From: Benincasa hispida
Taxonomy: Eukaryota; Streptophyta; Magnoliopsida; Cucurbitales; Cucurbitaceae
DNA: 64,000 bases
Assembly (NCBI RefSeq): GCF_009727055.1
Contig: NC_052360.1
Span: 65,146,145-65,210,144 of the forward strand
Direction: 5' to 3'
Part shown: piece by piece, positions 11,546 to 22,376 of the stretch
How positions within the stretch are numbered: position 1 is the stretch's first letter
How the letters are laid out: each line of letters starts with the position of its first letter
Notes under the pieces: model-generated
Database searches by the model: none
Told to the model about the DNA's origin: nothing
What the model saw: the letters and a program-made list of their open reading frames with translations, nothing else
Made by a program: the position numbers and the translations under genes

Positions 11546-12185
11546 TTTATACTAAAAAAAGGAGACGATATACCCTTGTGCAATGAGACAAAAAACTGAG
11601 ATTAAGTTCCTCTTAATATGAGGAACTACGAAAACATTATCCAGTAACAGATAACGTTTCTTGTCAACAAATAACTTCAGCCTGCCTACAGCAACAGCTA
11701 AAACAACCTCACCAGTGCCAACTCTAAGAGTCATCTCTCCCCGTGGCAACGTTTGCCAGGAACTGAATCCTTGGTAAGAGGAACTGATATGATTGGTAAC
11801 ACCCGAATCTAAGATCCAGGCAGAATCATCATTCTCAATCAAACACGTCTCCAAGACCAATAAATCAGATTTACTATCTTTCCTCCTCTTTTGGAGAGTA
11901 GTGGGATCAACGTCAAAACAACTGACACTACTGGTTTTGTCATCCATCCCTTTGTGCTCGACAAGTAAGAACTCACGTTCAAACATATCTTGCAATGAGT
12001 CCATGATCTTGCGTGCAATGACCATGTGCTCAACCCTTTTGGCCAAAACATCAGGTATGTTAGCCAAAATTTGAAATCGGGCTAAGAAATTAGCCTTCAT
12101 CCACACCTCATATGCATTACGAATACTTCGCGGTGCATCAAGGGTCGGACTTGAGGACTCTCCTCAACCATGAAAAATTCGAGGT
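11546..12185 (-). pseudogene. Copia gag-protease with large gag deletion
   Basis: The gag start is recognisable from 12180 down (EESPQVRP, then a frameshift, then NAYEVWMKANFLARFQILANIPDVLAKRVEHMVIARKIMDSLQDMFE). It then jumps straight to the region just before protease (DLLVLETCLIENDD). The rest of the capsid domain and the CCHC zinc knuckle are missing, roughly 170 codons compared with family length. The aspartic protease motif DSG is intact in WILDSGVTNHI (about 11800-11830). The frame is open 11552-12106. Confidence 0.8.
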
Positions 12186-13262
12186 CGTCTGCCACGAAAT
12201 ACGTTTTATACGATTCTCTCCATTATATGTATTCGGTTGTTCTTTTACACGAAATACGTTTTACACATTTGCCACGAAATTCAAGGTCGAACTGGCTGCT
12301 CTTGCTCTCGTTCACTATCTTGTCAAGGCTGATCTTTAGCATTGACGACCATCGTCATGCGTTTTACCTGATCGTCTAGTGTTTGCGTGATTGTTTAGCA
12401 ACCACCGCATATAGCTTAACAAAACTACACGATCGTGTAGTATTTGCCTTCTATCGCTTAACAAAACTACACGCACATCATCAAGTGCCGACAGACGCTA
12501 CACGATCGCTTAGTGTCCAACACTATCACATAACTCCATTATTTAGCACGGACATTTACTACACAATCGCTTAGCGCTATCGTCTAGCGTCGCGTCTTGA
12601 TCGTTTAGCGCGTGCACGAGGTAAGCGATCACTTAGTGCTATCGCATAGCTCTTGACGCATCGCCCAGCTGCTGCGCATAGGTAAACGATTGCTTAATGC
12701 TATCGATTAGCATTTCAACGCATCGTTTAGCTCTCGATAAAAGGTAAACGGTCATGTAGTGCTATCACTTAGCTCTCACCCGAAACTACATGATTGTGTA
12801 GTGCCATCGTATAGCAATACAACGCATCATTTACCTCCTACAGGTACACGATTGTCTAGTGCACAACACCTAAATAATCAACGGCCGAAGCTATACGATC
12901 GTTTAGCTTTTCTTCACATCGTCTAAGACATGAAGCTAAACGATCGTTTAGCTACTGAAGCTCAACGACGATATGAACAGAGGCTGATTTTCTGGAATCT
13001 ACAACCCGACCTCTTTACTTGTTTCTTCGAATTACAACTTAATTTCAACTCTAATAACTCCAAATAAATTACAGACTCTTGGGAACACATATAAGCTAAT
13101 AAAACAAGAGCCAATTACAAATTTAAACGAGAAATCAAAGCAAAATTAAAAATAAAAACTCAGAAAACCATATCAGTACAACAGTTTCATATTTTCATAT
13201 AAAACACCCACCAAACCAAAATTAATCTGAATTGAATGCTTATATGATGCTTTGATACCAAT
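12186..13262 (-). repeat. B-family leader with palindromic cgatcgtttagc array
   Basis: Untranslated stretch between primer site and gag. 12340-12960 is a degenerate array of half-palindromes such as acgatcgtttagc, acgattgcttaatgc, atcgcatagctc and aacgcatcg, with a rough unit of 55-60 bp (clearest 12620-12790). One copy is a perfect 20-bp palindrome, agctaaacgatcgtttagct, at 12934-12953. The plus-strand B element at 32129 carries the same kind of array in the same place, so it belongs to the element and not to host DNA. 12961-13247 is A+T-rich leader. Short open frames here are not genes. Confidence 0.75.
13248..13260 (-). other. Primer binding site (tRNA-iMet type)
   Basis: The minus strand reads TGGTATCAAAGC two bases after the LTR end, matching the complement of the plant initiator tRNA-Met 3' end (TGGTATCAGAGC) with one change. 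It fixes 13263 as the LTR boundary and the element as minus-strand. Confidence 0.75.
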
Positions 13263-15104
13263 TGTTGGAAAGGTACCAGCACGCAGCGAAAGCGAAGAGG
13301 ATCAATAAGCACTCTAATTCATTAATTTTGGCAGAAAAGAAAAAATGCTCAAACAAAATTTAATAGGTTTTAAAACATACCTTTGAAGAACCGCTGAAAT
13401 CTTGAGTTCCAGCTGCTAACTCCTCCAAATATTTGTGTAGACCACCACAAGATCTTTCCTACTATTCTCTTGGCGCTCTAGATTGAGTGTTGGGACTCAA
13501 AATAAGCTGGAATCAAAGGGAACTTGGAGAAAGCTCACTGCAACAATCCAAATGAAGAACATCTTCTTCTACCCGAATTTTCAGAAAAAATCTACCAGTT
13601 GCAACCACTCCAACTTCACTTCAATCTCTTCAATATATTGTAGACTATCATGCAAAGAGATTTATTGCATGGGATGTAGCTCATGCTTGGAGTTATTGAA
13701 GGTTGAAGATGGTGGGTTCTTTGTGAGCTAATTGAAGATGGAGATGGACAAAACCTATTTTTCCTTTTTGTGTTTTTTCTATTTCCAAAATCTAAAATTG
13801 ATTTTAAAATCATATTTTATTTCTAAAATAAATTTTTATTAATTTTAAAAATTGATATCATAAACTAATTTTCTAATAAAATTAATAAATAATTATTTAA
13901 ACAATTTAAATAATTCTAATTAATTTAATATCCAATATTAAATTATTTTTATACACATTCATCTTCATATATTTAAATCATATTTAAATATAAATTCTCC
14001 AATTCTGTTTGATTTTAATTTGAACGTTTTAAATTAACTTATCACGCTACTCTAGAGCTAATCCATTTTCGAGCTAGTAGAGGGACCTTGTGGACTTATA
14101 GATCATGGGCTCCAATGATCCGAGATTAATCGGCTAAACTTCTTAGACCGATTTAACCCCCACTCGTTAACTAATGGATCACTCCATTAAAGTCATAGTT
14201 GAACTCCCCTCACTATAGAAATATTATGTCCACTCGATATAACCATGATTAGTAAGTTAACCCTTCACAGGTTGTTCGTAATAACGGCTAGGTCGAATCT
14301 CTGTTTTACTCCCGAAATTACCTATTGTTTCTTAAGTCCTCACTGATTCCCTAATGAACAATTGTTTTGTGATCCAATCAACAAAATCGAGTCCCTCTCA
14401 GGCCAATGAGAGGGTGGGATCTCTTGTTCAAGACCCTGAATTAGCACTTAAGGGAACAACCTCTCTACTATCCCTAAAAGCGGGTAGGAGTGAATTCCGT
14501 CTTGCACCCTATGTCCCCAGCTATCTATCCAGTCTTACCCTTAAAATGGGAGGTTTATTGAGCTGGCGCTATTGAGTCAACCCTTACCTATACAAATCTA
14601 AAGATAATTCCAAATAAACAGGGTTCATAGTTAGCTCAGGATTAAGGTTAAGTTACCTAGGTCATCGCTTTGAAAAGGTCAGTCTTAAACAGTAAACAAC
14701 GTTATAAAGTAAGAGTGACTGATTTCATGGTCCGATCTTGTACAAACCCTTTTGCACAAGGACACCCCCACTCCTCATGTCCTAACATGAACGAATTAGG
14801 ATCACTTCGTTTGTAGCACTTTAAAAATCCTTGTAACAACTACAGAGTAGGCCGCATCCAATAGTGTTACCAGAATAAGATACCCAACCTTATTCATATA
14901 CTATAGATCATTTTAACTATTTACTCAAACCTGATCCACCTTTATGTCCCCACATAAAGTTCAAGTACTCATCCAATAGTCAAGGGACTTTTAGGTTTAT
15001 TAGATTTCAATTAAGTAAAACATCTATTCAATAACATCTTATTGAATTTCCAGAATAAGTTCTATTGTTTAAATACCACGAGTTTTAGGACATAAAACCC
15101 AACA
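13263..15104 (-). mobile_element. LTR B, complete, minus orientation (5' LTR)
   Basis: 1842 bp. Minus start is TGTTGGGTTTTATGTCC and minus end TACCTTTCCAACA (the TTCCAACA subfamily, like 58524-60209). It carries the family blocks 'cgttataaagtaagagtgact', 'gttagctcaggatta' and 'catgggctccaatgatccgagattaatcgg'. The primer site sits just inside it at 13260. The open frames at 13483-13813 and 14354-14575 are chance frames within LTR sequence. Confidence 0.85.
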
Positions 15105-15609
15105 CATAGTTAGCTCAGGATTAAAGTCGAGTTATCTAGGTCATTTAAATGAAATAGTTAGTCTTAAACAATAAACAACGTTATAAAGTAAGAGTGACTT
15201 ATTTCTTAGTCCAATCTTATGCAAACTCATTGCATTGGACGCCCCCACTCTTCATGTCAATACATGAATGAATCTAGATGACTTCGTTTGTAGTATCTTT
15301 ACAATAACTTGTAACAACTACATAGTAGGCCACATCCAATAGTGTTACTATAATAAGGTACCAAACCTTAATCATATACTATATATCGTTTTGGCTATTT
15401 ACTCGAACTTGATCCATCTTTACGTCTCTACATAAAATTCAAGTATTCATATAATAGCCATGGATCTTAGTTTATTGGATTTAGACTTTATGAATGCAAT
15501 TAATAGATTCAATAACAACTTTATTGAAGAAAGGTTGAATAACATCTTTATTGATAATAAAATATGTTTAACTTTACAAACTGCGAGTTTTAGGACATAC
15601 AACCCAACA
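15105..15609 (-). mobile_element. Partial LTR B, minus orientation
   Basis: Begins in the middle of LTR B ('catagttagctcaggattaaag') directly at the outer edge of the complete LTR. It runs to a normal LTR start (TGTTGGGTTGTATGTCC on minus, ending 15609). It looks like an older B LTR into which the minus element inserted, or a partial duplication; the matching other half is not found at 3959. Confidence 0.75.
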
Positions 15610-16922
15610 AATGACACCAATCGAACTGCACAAAACAACATTGTCGATTTTCTTTTGATTTGTTGCCTGCTTATTTTATTTTATTATTTTTTAAAAAATT
15701 TTAGCTGCTAATTTGTCATCTGCCTCTAAAATTCCACATAAACACACTTATATATGTTTTTTTTTTCAAGATGGTAAAAAGTAATAATATAATAATATTT
15801 TTAAAAAGAAAAAGATGTCCACATGACAAGTCTTGCACTAAAATAGATGCAACCCACTAACATCTAGATTTTTTATTCATTTTAAAATGGTAAGGACTAG
15901 AACAAAAACGTGAATCAAAGTATGTATTTTAGAGTCACCTCTACCAAAATAGATAAAACTAAAAGCATAAACACAATGATCCAACTAAAGAAAGGAAAAA
16001 GAAAGAAAAGAAGTGAATTTTGTGATGATAGGTAAGATTTGAAATGGATGGGAGTTATGGGTGAAAGAAAAAGAAAAATAGTGGTTTTGGGAGGGAATTC
16101 CAAAAAGGGGAAAATCTAGACAGGAGGAGGTGGTGGGACCCATTTGGCTTTTGAAATTGGGCCAATAGGATAATAAACAAAAGTGAAGGGACTGGACCAC
16201 AAAAAATAAAAGGATGAAAGGAAACTATATGATGAAGTAGAACATGGAATGGAATGCCTTTGCCACCTCAAATATCCAGCTGGATCTATATTTGAGAACA
16301 CAAAATTGTTGGCTGTTGCACTTCCATTTCAAGCCACTCCTAATTTAAGGCTCTTCTTTTCTTTTGGTTTTTAAACTTTTGCAAGTACGAGGTTTTGTGT
16401 TTTTATATTTAAGTTTTTGCTAGACCAAAAATTTAAATTTGTTATATTTTTAGTATTTAAATTTTTGTTTTGTTTTTTTATTTAAACTTTAGATTTCAAA
16501 ATATTACTACTTTATTTTTAAGATTTGAGTTTTTTTTCAGTTTGGTCATGAATTTTAAGATTTACTCTTCTATTCTATTTTTTTTTTTTTTTACCAAGTG
16601 TACTCTACTTACTTCAATTTTTGACGTTAAAATCAATTAATTAATTTTAAATAATTATGAAGTAAAAATTTTAAATTAATTTTAATAGTGGTAAAAAACA
16701 ATAAAACTTAATTAGTTACGATTATTTTAAATTATTTAATAGATATTAACACTAAAGATCGAAATTGAGTATTTAGTAAAAATCTGAGGTTAAAAGTTTA
16801 AATCTTGAAATCTAAATATCAAATTGAAAGAAAACTCAAATTTTAGGGATAAAATTGTAATATTTTGAAACTTAATAACTAAATTGAAATCAAACTCAAA
16901 CTTAAAACAAAAAAATGTAGGC
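15610..16922. other. Intergenic, no gene seen
   Basis: Ordinary A+T-rich sequence. A purine-rich patch at 15970-16140 gives a few short minus-strand open frames (15915-16301) with low-complexity Phe/Ser/Leu content and no recognisable domain. Confidence 0.5.
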
Positions 16923-17221
16923 CCCGTTTCGTAACCATTTAGTTTTTTGTTTTTGATTCCAAAAATTAAACCTATTTCATCCATATTTATTTTTATTTTT
17001 CTTAAATACAATGGTTGAATTCCAAATTCCAAAAACAAAAAAAAAAAATTTGAAAGCAAATTTTTTTAGTTCTCAAAATTTGGCTTAGTTTTTTAAACTA
17101 TTGGTGAAAAATAGATAACAAAAGAAGAAATTTAGAGGTGAAAATAGTGTCTAAAAACTTAATTTTTAAAAATAAAAATAAAAATAAAATGATAATATTT
17201 TAAAACTTACCAACCAAACCG
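16923..17221. mobile_element. MITE-like repeat M1, copy 1
   Basis: About 300 bp with inverted ends: cccgtttcgtaaccattt at left and ...cttaccaaccaaacc at right. It shares with copies at 18431, 19512, 50650 and 52695 the same internal order: a left end, the 'ggttgaattcc' block, 'aaaatttggcttagttttttaaac', a 'agataacaaaagaag' block and a right end. It is non-coding. The M1 copies differ in orientation. Confidence 0.55.
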
Positions 17222-18148
17222 AAACTACACCAAAAACTTTGAGACAAAAATGTTTTTTTTTTCCTATTTTCTTAAAGAAATATCTTAAAATGGTAAAGTA
17301 AGATAGGGGAAGGAAAATGGAGAAAGATGAGGATGGGGAAAGTAGAAAGAGGTGGAGAGAGAGAAGAAATTTGTTAGGATAGAATTTTTAAATAAATTAT
17401 TTTTATTTTTTGTACTATATAATAAAAATAGAATGCATAAGATTAGGTGTAATTTAATCTACCCTTAATCATTGTCTATGGAGAGAATATAGCATATGTA
17501 CATTTGTGTGGTGTTTAATCCATACATTCTGAAAGTTCAAAAGCTTCATAAAAAAAGTAAGTTCAAAAGTTAGTATGTAGAGCGAAGGAGATTTAATCTA
17601 AAAGTAAGGAATTGTGACCAATTCTAAGAGAATGAGAAGCGTAGTGTATCTCGTTTTTATAAGTGAGATCTTTCTACTTCTTATAAAATTGATATTGTTA
17701 CATCTGTATAATATCAATTCTACATCGATTTATTTGAGTCAACAATCTACTGCTAATTTAAATTAGGAGACCACATTATTCAAATCGTCCATTTAGCTTG
17801 AAAATGTGATGTGGTAAGTGAGTTGTAGCTTGATACAATGTGATATCTTGAAGACAATGGCACCTTATTAGTGGCATGATTGACTTTTTCCTTTCTTAAA
17901 TGGTACCAATTTAGCGTTGCCATGGTTTGAGCTTAATATCAACTTTATTTTTTATAAGCTTTTTGAAATCTTAATTTCATTCTTAAAATTTGGACTCAAT
18001 TAATTAATTTAGATCCGGTTTGATAAGTTTTTTTTTAAAAGAAAAATAAACATATTTTCTCTTAATTTCTATATGTGATTTACATCTCTAGAGTCGAATC
18101 ATTAACATTTTTTTTTTAAAAAAATATGTTTTTAAAAATCACTTAAGA

Positions 18149-18430
18149 CACTGTTTATTAACTATATAATTTTTTTGTTTTTCTTTTTTAAAATTAAATC
18201 TATAGACACTCCTTCCACTTATAAATTTTTTCCTTTGATATCTATTTTTCATCAATGGTTTAGATAACCAAGTCAAAATTTATAAACTTAAAAAAGTAGC
18301 TTTTAATTATTATTTTTTAAAATTTTTGGAATTTGTCTAAGAATCGAACCATTGTACTTAATTAAGAAAGATGAAAATCATTATAAGAAGTTGAAAGAAA
18401 TATACTTAATTTCAAAAACAAAAAACGAAT
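18149..18430. mobile_element. MITE-like repeat M1, decayed copy 2
   Basis: Starts near 'cactgtttattaactat' and ends at 'aaaaacgaatgc'. Internal blocks ('cttataaattttttcctttgatatctatttttcatcaatggtttag', then 'gaatcgaaccattgtact') match other M1 copies. The ends are worn, and it directly abuts copy 3. Confidence 0.45.
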
Positions 18431-18697
18431 GCACTATTTGGTAACCATTTTGTTTTTGAAAATTAAGTTTATTTCATCTACATTTCTTACAATGATTTGT
18501 ATATTTCCTAAAATACACTGGTTGAATTCCTAGCCAAATTTGAAAAACAAAAACAACTTTTTTAGTTTTTAAAATTTAACTTGGTTTTCTAAATAAAAAG
18601 TAGATAACAAAAGAAAAAAATTTAAAGATAAAAGTAGTGATCATAGATTTAGTTTTTAAAAATAAAAATAAAAAATAAAATGATTATTAAACGAAAC
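18431..18697. mobile_element. MITE-like repeat M1, copy 3
   Basis: The left end, ctatttggtaaccatttt, is close to the family terminus; the right end is 'atgattattaaacgaaacc'. It has the internal order of copy 1, so copies 2 and 3 lie back to back in opposite orientation. Confidence 0.5.
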
Positions 18698-19511
18698 CTT
18701 ATGAAAAAGACATTAATTTTTATTGTGGCAAAAGTTTTTACTTGGTCCACATGATCTAGTTAAATATCACGCATTCGTCTCCAAACCATTAAAAACCCAC
18801 TCATTTTCATCGTTATTTTTAACTTTATCCCACCCCTTTAATATAGGTGACTAACACATTTGAAAAAAAAAAAGAAAATAATAACTTATTTGCCACATAA
18901 GTTTGAGACCAAAAAAAAAAAAATAATAATCAAATTAGGAGTAGATTATAGAGATGGGTACTTTTCGTCATGTCACCATATAAAAAGAATATCAAAATAA
19001 ATAATAAAATAATAAATATATAGTTAGTGTTGTTATTATTCCCCCCAAACATGATGATGTTGACCATTAAAACGAATTTAGAATTGTAGTCAAATACATT
19101 GTATTTGAACATATTTCATTTTAGTCCCTAAAATTAACTAACAACTAATAATAACTTGAACCACATAATACTTTATAAATCAGCATTAATTTATACGATA
19201 AAGAAGGTCATATTGAATAATATATTTTTTTTCAAACTTCTTCTCCAAATTTCTATAGTATTAGAATTCTTATGCCATCTAAGTAAATATATTATCAACC
19301 AATTTTAACCTTCACTAAAGATTAAAGTCTAAATTCATTTTTTTTCTTAAAAGAGAATTAGAGTCTAAATTGAAAAGGTAGCTAAACATTGAGAGAAAGG
19401 TAAAATTTTAAAATATTTATAATTAAGTTTATGAATTAAAATAGACAAGCATCGTCAAAATACATACATATAAATAAGTATTGAAAGTTCAAAACCAAAC
19501 TAAAAAAATTA
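18698..19511. other. Intergenic, no gene seen
   Basis: A+T-rich; includes A-rich runs near 18860-18925. No coding signal. Confidence 0.5.
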
Positions 19512-19802
19512 ATACTCCATTTGATAACTATTTGATTTTTTATATATATATATTTTTTAAATTAAACCTACAGATATTACTTCCACCTCCAAATTTCTTT
19601 TTCTACTTTTTACTAATGGTTTAAAAAACCAAGCTAAATTTTGAAGATTATAAAAAAGTAATTTTTAAAAAGTAATTTTTATTTTTGGAATTTGACTACG
19701 AATTCAACTATTGTCCTCGAGAAAGATGCAAATCGTTATAAAAAATGGAGAGAAAATAGACTTAATATTAAAAAATAAAAAACAATAAATTAGCAAACAG
19801 GG
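19512..19802. mobile_element. MITE-like repeat M1, copy 4
   Basis: Left end is 'actccatttgataactatttg', right end 'ttagcaaacagggtct'. The internal 'cttccacctccaaatttctttttctac' and 'tttggaatttgactacgaattcaactattgt' blocks are those of the family. It lies 42 bp before a decayed tRNA. Confidence 0.5.
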
Positions 19803-19844
19803 TCTAAATTGAAAATTTAAAAATCAAAATTTAATTATTAACAT

Positions 19845-19917
19845 GGAGATGTAGCTCAAATGATAGAGCGCTTGCTTGACATGTGGGAGATATAGGATTT
19901 CATCCCTTGCATTTCCA
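19845..19917 (+). pseudogene. tRNA-Ala-derived pseudogene (anticodon position GAC)
   Basis: 73 bases aligning without gaps to the tRNA-Ala(UGC) at 49881-49953. The acceptor stem still pairs along all seven positions (GGAGATG with CATTTCC, one G-T), and the D-arm A box is nearly intact. The anticodon loop reads TTGACAT, placing GAC at 34-36, and the anticodon stem has several G-T pairs. The T arm is damaged: its loop reads TTTCATC instead of TTCGATC, so the internal B box needed for Pol III is poor. A T run follows. I judge it a decayed copy, not a working tRNA-Val. Confidence 0.7.
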
Positions 19918-20079
19918 TTTTTTGTTTTAAAGTATGAGGAACATTAAAATACACATATCCTTTCTACCCTTCATTAAATAATAAAAGATCTCATATAGAG
20001 TCAGGCATGCTTTTGAATCTCTATTAGTTTAATTCTTTGGTTTATTTTTCATTTTATCATCTTTTAAAACGTTCAATTC

Positions 20080-20235
20080 TTTGGTATCATTATCTATCAG
20101 TGATAGATCGTAATAGACTACGATACACATCTATCAGTGTTTAATAGATGTCTATTATAATTTATTGTACTTTATCATTAATAGATAGTGACATTTTGTT
20201 ATATTTAAAAATATTTTTAGTAGTTTTACCATTTA
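20080..20235. repeat. M2 foldback repeat, copy 1
   Basis: Clusters of the complementary words tctatcagtgatagat, aatagacta, tctatcagtg and taatagatgtctatta form a hairpin-prone block. It is flanked by 'aaatatttttagtagttttaccatttaaaa', as in the clearer copy at 26061-26280. Confidence 0.45.
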
Positions 20236-22376
20236 AAACATGTGATTTATTTTATGATTTTGAGTTTTAAATTTGTCTAATTTGTTGCATGATTTTTAAG
20301 ATAAATAAAACTCAACAATTTACCATTAGTATATAAAGTGAACCTTTTAATTTTCTAAGACACTAAAAAAAAAAAAAAAACTTTTGTTTTTCTTTCATAG
20401 TAAATGAGATATACCTTAAAATTTTCATATAAAAAAACTAAGAATATTTATATATACACATATGATTTCTATATGTATATTTTCGATTCTATTTTATAAT
20501 AAATGCATCAATGCTTAAAACTTTTCACATAAAAAAACCATGTTTTATAGGTTTATTTCTATATATATTTTTTTGAGTTCAATTGGGAGAGGCAAGAAGA
20601 TTTGAACCCTAAATTGCCTAAAATTAACATATATATTTTTTTAATTAATATTTGGGGTGAGGAATTGAACATTTGACTTTGGAGTTAACAACACAAACAT
20701 TATATCAATTGAACTATGCATATTTTGACACACTATTTTCTTTATCTATGTGTTAAGTTATTTTAGTAATTTCCAATATCTTTACTACTTTATAAAGTAC
20801 TAAAACTCTCAACAATAATAATCTAGTTTCAATATTGGAAGATTTGTCTATTTCAATTCAATAGATAAATTCACATCAATTATCATTCTCAAAATCAATG
20901 GTTCATCCGCTCTCACATTCCAACAATTATTGAATTCAGAAAAAGAAAAAAAATGGAAAGTTTTTTTTTCCTCTTATGTTAGTTAATTACGCATATTGTT
21001 TTTTCTTAAAAAAATCAATAATTATGGATTGAGAGACCGAACTGTCCACCTTTAAAATAATAATTTCAAATTCGGCATATACATGAATTTTAAGGGAAGG
21101 TATGTCAATTTGGGATCAATTTTTCATGAATGTTTTTGGCTATGCTTTTGGACTTGGAACATTCATTAGAATTCTCTATAAATGATAAAACTCAAAAATT
21201 CACATCCACTTTTGTTTTTTTTTTTAATATATGAATTTATCCTCTTGATTTTCTATCATCACAAATGAAAATATCTAAGATTTTTCTTAAACGGACATTG
21301 GGGCAAAATCAAAATTGATCAAATATTCATTGAATTTTTATATGATTCAAGACCTAAAATGTTTTATATGTTTAATTTTTTTAAGAACCCTATAGAGACT
21401 AATACTCTGTTTGGGATTATGTTTGCAATCGTAAAAAGTGATTATGGGAACATCTTAATTATTTTCTTAACTGTTTACTTCTACCTCTAAATTTATTCAT
21501 TTGTTAATTATTTTTTACCAATAGTTTCAAAAGCTAAATCAAATTTTGAAAACTAAAAAAATAGCTTTTAAAACCTTGTTTTTATTTTTAAAATTTGGTT
21601 AATAATTCAACCATTACTTACTTACGGCCTTAAAAATCTATAATAATCACTTTTAAAATTTAACTAACACATAAAAATTGATATATATTAGTTTTTAGAT
21701 TTGACTTTTCTAAAAACCTTCCTAAATTTTTAAATAAATATATTATAATAATATTCTTTCAATTGTCGGGTCTATTTTTAGATTCTAATTTACTCATTTT
21801 TTATATTGTATTTAAAATTTTTTTGTCAGACAATTTAGATTAATAAAATTGGTTCAAATTTAAATCATATGCAAATAAATTATAAATTCATTATTCATAT
21901 GTAAATAGATGGAATAATAAATCTAGTTTGATTCATATAACTAAATTATAGTAATTTAGTATTAATTTATCAATATCGCAACTAGTTTTCTCTTTAATTT
22001 AAAACTAAAATTTCCCAAGCATTAATTTACTTTAATTTTTGAATTAATTATTTTAAAAGATAGAATCACTCTAAACAGAATCTAAAACCGACAAAAAAAA
22101 AATCCACATTGAGCATATGAATTTGGAAGAAATCCTTTTGATCGTGTCTTCAATAAAATATTAATAATACAATGACGCTTGGATTTTTCTTCGAAGTAAT
22201 GAATCAAATTTGAACAAATTTTCATTGAAGGTTGGATATGTTTCGACTTAAACTGCTTTCATATTTAATTTTTTTAGAATTCTAGAAATAACTACAACTC
22301 AAAATAATTAAACCTTTAACCTTCTTAATTTTATTTCGGCAAGATATGAAGTTCATTGAGACAACTGATGTTGATA
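20236..22376. other. Intergenic A+T-rich stretch
   Basis: No gene found. 21402-21640 contains half of an M1 repeat ('ctgtttgggattatg' end and the 'accaatagtttcaaaagctaaatc' block). The rest is homopolymer-rich. Confidence 0.45.

Larger units (their letters stand above)
3960..15104 (-). mobile_element. Composite minus-strand copia element with unlike LTRs
   Basis: Order on the minus strand: B-type 5' LTR (15104-13263), primer site, leader with palindromic array, gag-protease, integrase, RT (split by a solo LTR), RNase H, polypurine tract, A-type 3' LTR (6010-3960). All coding parts are broken. The two LTRs belong to different families, and the flanks (aatta at left, catag at right) do not form a target duplication. 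This fits a recombinant of two neighbouring elements. Confidence 0.7.

Noticed and set aside
12340..12960. CRISPR-like array
   Set aside because: Units are degenerate, spacers are not unique fixed-length segments, and the array recurs in retrotransposon leaders of a plant genome.
19845..19917. Functional tRNA-Val (GAC)
   Set aside because: The T loop and B box are damaged and the sequence is a gap-free relative of tRNA-Ala, so a pseudogene is more likely.
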